Shown here piece after piece: positions 1-5,059 of a DNA stretch of 5,059 nucleotides; position 1 is the stretch's first letter; each line of letters opens with the position of its first letter. Source of the stretch: Thermoleophilaceae bacterium (GTDB lineage: Bacteria; Actinomycetota; Thermoleophilia; Solirubrobacterales; Thermoleophilaceae); assembly GCA_013695885.1 (NCBI GenBank), contig JACCZP010000393.1, positions 1 through 5,059 of the forward strand, in the 5' to 3' direction. The notes under the pieces are model-generated. The model made no database searches. It was not told the origin of the DNA and saw nothing but the letters and a program-made list of their open reading frames with translations. Made by a program: the position numbers and the translations under genes.

Positions 1-372
1 GGCCTCGGGGGCGTCGTCCGCCGTCGGCTCGGTGGTCGCGGTGCCCTCCTGCGCCGCGCTGTCGCCGTCGGGCGCGGCCACGCCGTCGGCTGCGGCCCCA
101 TTACCGGCGCTCTCTGCGACGGCGGGCGGTGCCCCCCGGCTCGAGGCGCGGATGAGGCGCCTGACCGTGTCGCTCGGCTGGGCCCCGCGGTCGATCCAGT
201 GGGAGATCCGCTCGTGGTCGAGCACGATCTCGGAGGGCTCGCGCTGGGGGTTGTACCGGCCCACGGTCTCGATCACGCGGCCGTCACGGGGCGAGCGCTG
301 GTCGGCGACCACCACACGCCACACCGGGTTCCTACGGCTGCCCACACGGGTCAGCCTGACGCGCACGGACAC
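1..372 (-). CDS. rpsP: 30S ribosomal protein S16, 3' end cut off by the window edge
   Basis: S16 is a primary structural protein of the small ribosomal subunit that binds 16S rRNA and helps 30S assembly. The visible part is 124 codons with no stop. It begins VSVRVRLTRVGSRRNPVWRV, the typical S16 N-terminus, followed by ADQRSPRDGRVIETVGRYNP (residues 23-42), the family's most conserved block, and then ISHWIDRGAQPSDTVRRLI (56-74). The conserved fold ends near residue 80. From there to residue 124 and beyond runs an Ala/Gly/Asp/Glu-rich tail, as in actinobacterial S16 proteins, which are longer than the roughly 80-residue E. coli form. The GTG start at 372-370 is chosen because GAGGAG lies 8 bases upstream and the S16 N-terminus then aligns exactly. 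It follows the ffh stop by 38 bases and is probably co-transcribed with it. Identification is very secure; the tail's full length is unknown. Confidence 0.96.
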   Translation of the reverse strand, partial: MSVRVRLTRVGSRRNPVWRVVVADQRSPRDGRVIETVGRYNPQREPSEIVLDHERISHWIDRGAQPSDTVRRLIRASSRGAPPAVAESAGNGAAADGVAAPDGDSAAQEGTATTEPTADDAPEA

Positions 373-380
373 GCTCAGAT

Positions 381-386
381 CTCCTC
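381..386 (-). promoter_or_regulatory. Shine-Dalgarno site of rpsP
   Basis: On the minus strand GAGGAG lies 8 bases before the GTG start of rpsP. This is the strongest ribosome-binding site in the window and it fixes the non-ATG start. It sits in the 38-base gap after ffh, so S16 can be translated independently of ffh even on a shared mRNA. Confidence 0.8.
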
Positions 387-410
387 GGTCGCTCTCACGG
401 CCGGCCTACG

Positions 411-1736
411 TTAGCGGCCGGTGAGCTGCCCCAGCGAGGGCATGCGACCGGAGGAGAGCTGCCGCATCATCTTCTGCATCTGGCCGAACTGCTTGACGAG
501 CTGGTTGACGGCCTGGACGTTCGTGCCCGAGCCCCGGGCCACCCGCCGGCGACGTGACCCGTTCAGCAGCGAGGGGTTCGCCCTCTCCTCCGGGGTCATC
601 GAGGTGATGATGGCCTGAACCCGGTCGAGCTCGCGGTCGTCGATGTCGATGCCGTTCAGCTGCTGACCCATGCCGGGGATCATCTTCAGCAGCGACCCGA
701 GCGGACCCATGCCCCGGAGCTGCTTGAGCTGCTCGAGGAAGTCGTCGAACGTGAACTCCTGCCGGCGGATCTTTCGCTCGAGCTCCTCCGCCCGTCCCTC
801 GTCGAACTGGCGCTCGGCCTTCTCGACCAGCGTGAGCACGTCGCCCATGCCGAGGATGCGCTGGGCCATGCGGTCGGGGTGGAAGCGCTCGAAGGCGTCG
901 AGCTTCTCCCCCGTCGAGGCGTAGAGGATCGGCTTGCCGGTCACCGCCTTGACCGAGAGCGCCGCGCCGCCGCGGGCGTCGCCGTCGAGCTTCGAGAGGA
1001 TGACGCCGTCGAAGTCGGCGGTCTGCGCGAAGGCCTGGGCCACCCCGACCGCGTCCTGGCCGGTCATGGCGTCGACGACCAGCAGCACGTTGTGGGGCTT
1101 GGTGCCCTTCTTGATGCGCGCGAGCTCGGCCATCAGCGCCTCGTCCACGTGGAGGCGGCCGGAGGTGTCGACGATCAGCACGTCCCGCCCCTCGGAGCGC
1201 GCCCGGCCGAGGGCCCACTCGGCGATGTCGACGGGGTCGCGATCGGTCCCCTGCTCGTAGACCGTTGCTCCGGCCTGCGCGCCCACCCGCACGAGCTGGT
1301 CGACGGCGGCCGGGCGGTAGACGTCGCAGGCGGCGAGGGCCACGTTCTTGCCGTGCTCCTCGCGCAGGTGGCGCGCGAGCTTGGCGCAGGCGGTGGTCTT
1401 GCCCGAGCCCTGGAGGCCGGCCATCAGAACCACGGTCGGCGGCCGCGAGGCGAACACGAGGTCGCGCCCGGCGCCGCCCATCAGCGTGGTGAGCTCCTCG
1501 TCCACCAGCTTCACGACCTGCTGGCCGGGGTTCAGCGCACCGAGCACCTCGGCGCCCTGCGCGCGCTCCTTGACCTGCGCGGTGAAGCGCTTGACCACCT
1601 GGAAGTTGACGTCGGCCTCGAGCAGTGCGAGGCGGATCGCCCGCATGGCCTTCGCGACGTCGTCCTCGGAGAGCGTGCCCCGGGAGCGGACATCGGATAG
1701 GGCGGCCTGGAGGCGGTCGGAGAGCGTGTCGAACAT
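411..1736 (-). CDS. ffh: Signal recognition particle GTPase Ffh (SRP54)
   Basis: Ffh is the protein part of the bacterial SRP. It binds 4.5S/SRP RNA and signal sequences emerging from the ribosome, then docks with FtsY at the membrane with reciprocal GTP hydrolysis. The 441 residues match the usual length. The N domain helical bundle opens MFDTLSDRLQ and has the ALLEADVNFQVVK motif (37-49). The G domain shows the P-loop GLQGSGKTT (107-115), DVYRPAAVDQL (138-148), DTSGR (190-194, normally DTAGR), SKLDGDARGGAAL (248-260, normally TKLDG) and the closing GEKLDAFERFHPDRM (276-290). The Met-rich M domain follows, with GMGPLGSLLKMIPGMG (342-357) and the RNA-binding RRRRVARGSGT (395-405). The ATG at 1736 gives the canonical N-terminus. 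It lies 12 bases after the PLP-enzyme stop, and no clear Shine-Dalgarno site precedes it, so translational coupling or a short-leader transcript is possible. The SRP RNA gene is not in the window. Confidence 0.98.
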   Translation of the reverse strand: MFDTLSDRLQAALSDVRSRGTLSEDDVAKAMRAIRLALLEADVNFQVVKRFTAQVKERAQGAEVLGALNPGQQVVKLVDEELTTLMGGAGRDLVFASRPPTVVLMAGLQGSGKTTACAKLARHLREEHGKNVALAACDVYRPAAVDQLVRVGAQAGATVYEQGTDRDPVDIAEWALGRARSEGRDVLIVDTSGRLHVDEALMAELARIKKGTKPHNVLLVVDAMTGQDAVGVAQAFAQTADFDGVILSKLDGDARGGAALSVKAVTGKPILYASTGEKLDAFERFHPDRMAQRILGMGDVLTLVEKAERQFDEGRAEELERKIRRQEFTFDDFLEQLKQLRGMGPLGSLLKMIPGMGQQLNGIDIDDRELDRVQAIITSMTPEERANPSLLNGSRRRRVARGSGTNVQAVNQLVKQFGQMQKMMRQLSSGRMPSLGQLTGR

Positions 1737-1745
1737 GCGCGTTCG

Positions 1746-1751
1746 AGGCTA
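1746..1751 (-). promoter_or_regulatory. possible -10-like hexamer before ffh
   Basis: TAGCCT, which fits TANNNT, starts at the stop codon of the PLP-enzyme gene and ends 9 bases before the ffh ATG. With no Shine-Dalgarno site present, it could drive an internal, nearly leaderless ffh transcript. The TA comes from the upstream TAG stop codon, and I see no -35 box, so this is weak. Confidence 0.2.
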
Positions 1752-2936
1752 GCCGGACGCGCCCTCGAGCGCCCCGAGCACGTCGGCGAGGAGATCGTCG
1801 GGGCCCTCGCATCCCGCGGAGAACCGGATCAGGCCCTCGGGCACGTCGTCGCCGCCCCAGCGCCCGCGGCGCTCGGCCGTGGAGTGGACGCCACCGAACG
1901 ACGTGGCCTCGGCCACGATCCGCAGCTCCGCCAGGAAGCGCTCGGCGGTCGCGCGATCGGGCAGGGTGAAGGTGAGCACGGTGCCGAAGCCCTCCATCTG
2001 GCGCGCGGCGAGCCGGTGGGCCGGGTCGTCTCGAAGTCCCGGGTAGCGCACCCCGGAGACCTCGGGGCGCTTCGAGAGCGCGCTCGCGAGAGCGAGGGCG
2101 TTCTCCTGCTGACTCGCCAGGCGCAGCGCGAGCGTCGCCAGGGAGCGGTGCGCCAGCCAGGCCTCGAAGGGGCCGGGGATCGCCCCGGAGAGCGCGCGCC
2201 ACTCGCGCAGCGTCTGAGCACGGGCCGGGTCGCGCGTCGCGACGTGCCCCAGCACGAGATCGGCGTGGCCGGTCATCGCCTTGGTGTCGCTGGTGACCGA
2301 GTAGTCGGCACCGAGCTCGAGTGGCCGCTGCTGGAGCGGCGTGGCCAGCGTGTCGTCCACGGCGACGAGGGCTCCGCGTGCGTGCGCGGCGTCGGACACG
2401 GCCGCGACGTCGATCACGTCGAGGCCGGGGTTGGTCGGAGTCTCGAGCCAGACGAGGGACGCGCCTTCGAGCGCCGCTCCGTCGAGGCACGCGCGCTCGA
2501 GGACGCCGCCGGCGGTGGTCAGCGCGCGCACCTCGACGCCCCGCGGGGCGATGTGCGAGTCGACGAGTCCGCGCAGGCCCATGTAGGCGTCTGAGGGCAT
2601 CACGAGCACGTCGCCGGGGAAGAGGATCGGCAGGAGCACCGCCGAGGCAGCCGCCATGCCGGAGCCGAAGAGGACGGCCTCACCGCCCTCGAGCTCCCCG
2701 AGTGCCCGTTCGTACGCCGACCAGGTGGGATTGCCGTAGCGCCCGTAGACGTGAGACGAGCCGTCGGGATCGCCGGCGAGGTGGAACGGCGCGGCGAACG
2801 TGGGGCCCGGGAGGAAGGCCTGGCCCTGGCTCTCGGGCGGGAGCCCGGCGTGGACGGCCCGGGTCGAGGGTCCAGGCGGACGGGCGCCCTCACCGCGGCC
2901 GGGCGGGTGCTCGCCCTCGCCACGGGCAGGCGTCAT
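1749..2936 (-). CDS. Cys/Met-metabolism PLP-dependent enzyme, cystathionine gamma-lyase/synthase-like
   Basis: This is a cytoplasmic fold-type I pyridoxal-phosphate enzyme of the family that includes cystathionine gamma-synthase, gamma-lyase, beta-lyase and methionine gamma-lyase; these enzymes act on sulfur amino acids. The 395 residues match the family length. Visible landmarks are STRAVHAG (24-31), YGRYGNPT (64-71, phosphate-binding Tyr/Arg loop), GSGMAA (91-96), Y118 in the cofactor-stacking position, ETPTNP (165-170), VAVDDTLATP (191-200, D194 expected to bind the PLP ring nitrogen), SDTKAMTGHAD (216-226, K219 the Schiff-base lysine) and RFSAGCEGPDDLLADV (371-386, R371 for the substrate carboxylate). 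The segment GGVHSTAERRGRWGGD (348-363) resembles proteins annotated as cystathionine gamma-lyase in actinobacteria, which I favour. The exact reaction cannot be read from sequence. A tandem repeat precedes the fold (residues 5-22). The start is 3 bases after the ftsY stop, with GAGG inside the end of ftsY, so the two are probably coupled. Confidence 0.9.
   Translation of the reverse strand: MTPARGEGEHPPGRGEGARPPGPSTRAVHAGLPPESQGQAFLPGPTFAAPFHLAGDPDGSSHVYGRYGNPTWSAYERALGELEGGEAVLFGSGMAAASAVLLPILFPGDVLVMPSDAYMGLRGLVDSHIAPRGVEVRALTTAGGVLERACLDGAALEGASLVWLETPTNPGLDVIDVAAVSDAAHARGALVAVDDTLATPLQQRPLELGADYSVTSDTKAMTGHADLVLGHVATRDPARAQTLREWRALSGAIPGPFEAWLAHRSLATLALRLASQQENALALASALSKRPEVSGVRYPGLRDDPAHRLAARQMEGFGTVLTFTLPDRATAERFLAELRIVAEATSFGGVHSTAERRGRWGGDDVPEGLIRFSAGCEGPDDLLADVLGALEGASG
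2871..2924 (-). repeat. two-copy 27-base tandem repeat encoding RGEG(E/A)(H/R)PPG
   Basis: Residues 5-13 (RGEGEHPPG) and 14-22 (RGEGARPPG) of the PLP enzyme are two head-to-tail copies of a nine-residue unit. The DNA copies match at 19 of 27 positions by hand count, and several differences fall at third codon positions, so the repeat looks old and read as protein. It lies before the conserved STRAVHAG start of the enzyme fold and is likely a flexible N-terminal extension. Confidence 0.75.
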
Positions 2937-2939
2937 CGG

Positions 2940-3932
2940 CTAGGCCTCGAGCAGCGCGCTGGCGAAGTCGTCGGGATCGAAGGGCCGTAGGTCCTCGAGG
3001 GCCTCCCCCACCCCGATGAGCTTCACCGGCAGGCCGAGCTCCTGGGCGATGGCCAGCGCGATGCCGCCCTTCGCGGTGCCGTCGAGCTTGGTGAGGACGA
3101 TCCCGGAGACGTCGACGGCCTCCCGGAAGAGCAGAGCCTGGCGCAGGCCGTTCTGGCCGGTGGTGGCGTCGATGGTGAGCAGGGTCTCGTGCGGGGCGTC
3201 GGGGATCTGCTTGGCGATGACCCGGCGGACCTTGGCCAGCTCCTCCATGAGGTGGGACTGCGTGTGGAGGCGGCCGGCCGTGTCGCAGATCACCACGTCG
3301 TGGCCGCGGGCGCGGGCGGCGGCGACCGCGTCGTAGGCCACCGCCCCGGGATCGGATCCCGGGGCGGCGCGGACCACGTCGCATCCGGCGCGCTCGCCCC
3401 ACGCCACCAGTTGCTCGACCGCCGCGGCCCGGAAGGTGTCGCCGGCGGCGAGCAACACCGAGCGGCCGAGCTCGCGCTGGAGGTGCCAGGCCATCTTCCC
3501 GATCGTCGTGGTCTTGCCGGTGCCGTTGACCCCGACCATGAGGATCACGGTGGGCGAGTGCCTCAGGTCGATCGTGTCGGGCTCGGCCCGGACGGCGTCG
3601 GCGAGGAGCTCCTTGAGGCGGCGGGTGAGGTCGGGACCGCCGGCGAGCTCACCGGCGTCGGCCTCGGTCTCGAGGCGCTCGACGATGCGGGCGGTGGTGG
3701 ACGCCCCCACGTCGGCGTAGATCAGCATCTCCTCGAGCCGCTCCCACGACTCCTCGTCGAGGGACTGGAAGACCGTGGCCTGGAGCTCGGCGCCGAGCGC
3801 CTGACGGCTCTTCGCGAGGTTCTCGCGGAGGCGGACGAAGAAGCCGCTGCGGCGCCCGGACTCGGGCTCGGCGGACTCGGGCGCCGGGGCCTCGGAGTCG
3901 GTGAGGAAGAGCTCGGGCCAGGTGCGCGCCAT
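2940..3932 (-). CDS. ftsY: Signal recognition particle receptor GTPase FtsY
   Basis: FtsY is the membrane-associated SRP receptor. It forms a GTP-dependent heterodimer with Ffh to deliver ribosome-nascent chain complexes to the Sec translocon. It has 330 residues. After a short acidic N-terminus (residues 8-26, Glu/Asp/Pro/Ala-rich) comes the amphipathic helix [17 protein letters not shown] (30-46), which in this family contacts lipid. The N domain bundle follows ([10 protein letters not shown], 67-76). The G domain has GVNGTGKTT (134-142), [12 protein letters not shown] (164-175), DTAGRLHTQ (217-225), [10 protein letters not shown] (281-290) and GVGE...DLRPFDP (307-320). There is no long charged A domain as in E. 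coli and no transmembrane segment. The frame is open far upstream through smc, but ATG at 3932 gives a normal-length protein starting just after the smc stop, with a 23-base gap. No Shine-Dalgarno site is seen. The stop is 3 bases before the PLP-enzyme start. Confidence 0.98.
   Translation of the reverse strand: MARTWPELFLTDSEAPAPESAEPESGRRSGFFVRLRENLAKSRQALGAELQATVFQSLDEESWERLEEMLIYADVGASTTARIVERLETEADAGELAGGPDLTRRLKELLADAVRAEPDTIDLRHSPTVILMVGVNGTGKTTTIGKMAWHLQRELGRSVLLAAGDTFRAAAVEQLVAWGERAGCDVVRAAPGSDPGAVAYDAVAAARARGHDVVICDTAGRLHTQSHLMEELAKVRRVIAKQIPDAPHETLLTIDATTGQNGLRQALLFREAVDVSGIVLTKLDGTAKGGIALAIAQELGLPVKLIGVGEALEDLRPFDPDDFASALLEA
2945..2948 (-). promoter_or_regulatory. Shine-Dalgarno site of the PLP-enzyme gene
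   Basis: GAGG in the last codons of ftsY sits 8 bases before the ATG at 2936. This supports that start even though it adds a low-complexity N-terminus, and it implies ribosomes finishing ftsY can reinitiate directly on the PLP-enzyme gene. Confidence 0.6.
3341..3367. repeat. perfect 27-base palindrome inside ftsY
   Basis: Thirteen-base arms (CCGCCCCGGGATC and its exact complement) flank a single central base at 3354. In mRNA it could fold as a 12-bp, mostly G-C hairpin with a three-base loop. It lies in ftsY codons for about residues 189-198 ([10 protein letters not shown]), a conserved part of the G domain. No T-run follows on either strand, so it is not a standard terminator. Confidence 0.85.
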
Positions 3933-3942
3933 GGCCGCGGCG

Positions 3943-3948
3943 AGGATA
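3943..3948 (-). promoter_or_regulatory. possible -10-like hexamer before ftsY
   Basis: TATCCT, which fits the TANNNT pattern of sigma-70-type -10 elements, lies in the 23-base smc-ftsY gap and ends 10 bases before the ftsY ATG. It is a rare A/T-containing spot in very GC-rich surroundings. A start site 6-7 bases downstream would leave a leader of only about 3-4 bases, which fits the missing Shine-Dalgarno site. No -35 box is recognisable. Confidence 0.27.
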
Positions 3949-3955
3949 GGCGGCG

Positions 3956-5059
3956 CTACGCCGCCGCGGCCGGCGAACGTCCCGGCAGCCGCCGCGAGAC
4001 CACCTTGGAGACGCCGTCGGCGCCCATGCTCACCCCGTAGAGGCAGTCCGCGGCGTCCATCGTGCGCTTCTGGTGGGTGACGACGATGAACTGGGCGCGG
4101 TCGGAGAAGCGGCGCAGAAGATCGAGGAAGCGCCCGGTGTTGAGGTCGTCGAGCGCGGCCTCGACCTCGTCGAGCACGTAGAACGGGCACGGCCGAGCGA
4201 GGAAGACCGCGAACAGAAAGGCCAGCGCGACCAGCGACTTCTCGCCGCCCGAAAGGAGCGACAGCCGCTTCATCGACTTGCCGGCGGGCGTGACCTCCAC
4301 CTCGACCCCGGGCTCGACCGTGGACGGAGCGCCGGTGCCGTCGGCGCCGGCGTCCCGGTCGGTCGGCCCCGCCGCGTCGTCGCCCTCCAGCCCTCCGTCG
4401 ACCGCGCGCGGGCCTTCCGGCGAGACCAGCCGCAACCGTCCCCGACCCCCGGGGAAGAGCTGCTCGACGACCTCCTCGAAATTCCGCGCCGCGGCCTGGA
4501 AGGTCTCGTCGAAGGCGCTGCGAATGCGGCGGTCGAGGTCGGCGATCAGGTCCGAGAGCTCGGCCATCGCCGCCTCGAGATCCTCTCGTTGGGCCTCGAG
4601 CTCCTCGACGTGGGCCACCGCCTCCTCGTACTCGGCCTGCGCCAGCGGGTTCACCGGTCCGAGCGCCTCGCGCCGGCGCCCGAGGCGCTCGATCGTCACC
4701 TTGAGCTCGGCCTGGCGCTCGGCGCTCAGCTGCGTCCCGTCCGGCACCTCGTCGGCGGGGTACTCGAGCCGTCCCGCGATCGACTCGAGCTCGCTGGTCG
4801 CCTCGTGACACCGGTCGCGAGAGCGCTCGAGCTCCACGTCCGCGCGGGTGAGCGCCTCGCCGGCGAGGCTCATCGCCGCTCGGGCCTCGGCCTCCTCGGC
4901 GGCGCACTCGCGGAGCCGCCCGGCGGTCTCCTCGGCGGCGGCCGAGCCCTCGGCCAGCTCGGCCTCGAGGCGCTCGCGATGGGCGTCCAGAGCCTCGGCC
5001 GCCGCGGTCAGGGCCCTACCGGCCCGCTCCGCCCGGACGACCACGCCCTCCTCGTGGGC
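3956..5059 (-). CDS. smc: Chromosome segregation ATPase SMC, C-terminal third (5' end outside window)
   Basis: SMC dimers, working with ScpA and ScpB, are DNA-entrapping ATPases that compact and align chromosome arms. The frame is open to the right edge, showing 367 residues of a protein normally near 1,150-1,200. Residues 1-100 are Ala/Glu/Arg-rich coiled coil from the returning arm. The junction motif GPVNPLAQAEYEEA follows (134-147), with more coiled coil (148-180) and FDETFQAAARNFEEVVEQLFPGG (183-205) entering the ATPase head. The head has VTPAGKSMKRLSLLSGGEKS (256-275, ABC signature), Walker B PFYVLDEVEAALDD (292-305) and IVVTHQKRTMDAAD (325-338, switch His). Between residues 216 and 250 is an acidic low-complexity insertion. 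The protein ends YGVSMGADGVSKVVSRRLPG plus a short Ala tail. The Walker A half of the ATPase lies off the window. The stop is 23 bases before ftsY, a common gene order. Confidence 0.97.
   Translation of the reverse strand, partial: AHEEGVVVRAERAGRALTAAAEALDAHRERLEAELAEGSAAAEETAGRLRECAAEEAEARAAMSLAGEALTRADVELERSRDRCHEATSELESIAGRLEYPADEVPDGTQLSAERQAELKVTIERLGRRREALGPVNPLAQAEYEEAVAHVEELEAQREDLEAAMAELSDLIADLDRRIRSAFDETFQAAARNFEEVVEQLFPGGRGRLRLVSPEGPRAVDGGLEGDDAAGPTDRDAGADGTGAPSTVEPGVEVEVTPAGKSMKRLSLLSGGEKSLVALAFLFAVFLARPCPFYVLDEVEAALDDLNTGRFLDLLRRFSDRAQFIVVTHQKRTMDAADCLYGVSMGADGVSKVVSRRLPGRSPAAAA
4310..4414 (-). other. acidic low-complexity insertion in the SMC head domain
   Basis: These codons give about 35 residues rich in Asp, Gly, Ala, Pro and Thr (visible-fragment residues 216-250, including GLEGDDAAGPTDRDAGADGT) between the head strand GRGRLRLVSPEG and the strand VEVEVTPAGK. 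In SMCs I recall, such as Streptomyces, the same link is about 8-10 residues. The conserved motifs on both sides are intact and in frame, so this is an insertion rather than a frameshift. It is probably a disordered surface loop. Confidence 0.7.

Noticed and set aside
373..410. Search for an SRP RNA (4.5S) or tRNA gene near ffh
   Set aside because: The ffh-rpsP gap is only 38 bases and the other gaps are smaller. There is no room for an RNA gene outside coding sequence, and no such structure is visible.
401..421. Six-base GC stem (CCGGCC/GGCCGG, nine-base loop) over the ffh stop codon, considered as a terminator
   Set aside because: The stem is short, has no T-run on the transcribed side, and rpsP with its ribosome-binding site follows immediately, so termination here is unlikely. 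Such short GC stems are common in this composition.
879..1700. 273-codon plus-strand open frame antisense to ffh
   Set aside because: It has no recognisable domain, its composition is that of an antisense codon shadow, and it overlaps a highly conserved gene entirely.
406..2490. A 694-codon open frame on the minus strand spanning ffh and half of the PLP-enzyme gene
   Set aside because: It is out of frame with two genes that have unmistakable family motifs, and its product is a low-complexity Arg/Ala/Gly/Pro string. Long open shadow frames are expected at this GC content.
1884..2594. 236-codon plus-strand open frame antisense to the PLP-enzyme gene
   Set aside because: It mirrors the coding frame, is rich in Arg/Gly/Glu/Val, and shows no domain.
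3189..4040. 283-codon plus-strand open frame antisense to ftsY and the smc end
   Set aside because: It shows the same shadow composition (Gly/Val/Leu/Glu/Asp/His), with no motif and no independent support.
3933..4907. Upstream extension of the ftsY frame through smc, giving a 655-residue protein
   Set aside because: The added part is Arg/Gly/Ala-rich shadow of smc in another frame. FtsY at 330 residues from ATG 3932 has a normal N-terminus directly after the smc stop.
3700..5059. Many repeated CTCGAG/CCTCGAG and CTCGTCGAG strings
   Set aside because: They encode frequent Leu-Glu, Ala-Arg and Asp-Glu pairs in coiled coil and helices with strong GC-ending codon bias, so they are codon usage and not a repeat family or binding sites.

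Overview
This window is a very GC-rich (by eye about 70% or more), tightly packed stretch of bacterial chromosome with every gene on the minus strand, so transcription runs from the right edge to the left. The gene content (smc, ftsY, ffh, rpsP), the protein style (Arg/Ala/Glu/Asp-rich, an Ala/Glu/Asp tail on ribosomal protein S16, a PLP enzyme of a type I associate with actinobacteria) and the frequent GTG start use suggest a high-GC actinobacterium. The SMC C-terminus looks to me more like Thermoleophilia/Solirubrobacterales than Streptomyces or Mycobacterium, but that placement is recall-based inference.

Layout in transcription order (right to left): the C-terminal third of the chromosome-organising ATPase SMC (3956-5059, 5' end outside the window); ftsY, the signal-recognition-particle receptor GTPase (2940-3932); a Cys/Met-metabolism PLP-dependent enzyme of the cystathionine gamma-lyase/synthase type (1749-2936); ffh, the SRP GTPase (411-1736); and rpsP, ribosomal protein S16 (1-372, 3' end outside the window). 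The gaps are 23, 3, 12 and 38 bases. No terminator is visible and no stretch over 300 bases lacks a gene, so a single operon or a series of overlapping transcripts is the natural reading.

Ffh and FtsY are the two partner GTPases of co-translational membrane targeting and here sit in one transcription unit, with S16 (30S ribosome assembly) downstream and SMC (chromosome compaction and segregation) upstream. This is a housekeeping growth operon. The PLP enzyme is the odd member: a sulfur amino acid enzyme wedged between the two SRP GTPases. In many bacteria the genes beyond the left edge would be a KH-domain RNA-binding protein, rimM, trmD and rplS, and beyond the right edge the rest of smc and perhaps rnc; neither can be seen here.

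I see no mobile element, CRISPR array, tRNA, rRNA or phage signature, and no convincing new biological system. The points worth a second look are modest: a long acidic insertion in the SMC head domain, a perfect 27-base palindrome inside ftsY, TANNNT motifs close to the SD-less starts of ftsY and ffh, a tandem nine-residue repeat at the N-terminus of the PLP enzyme, and that enzyme's location.
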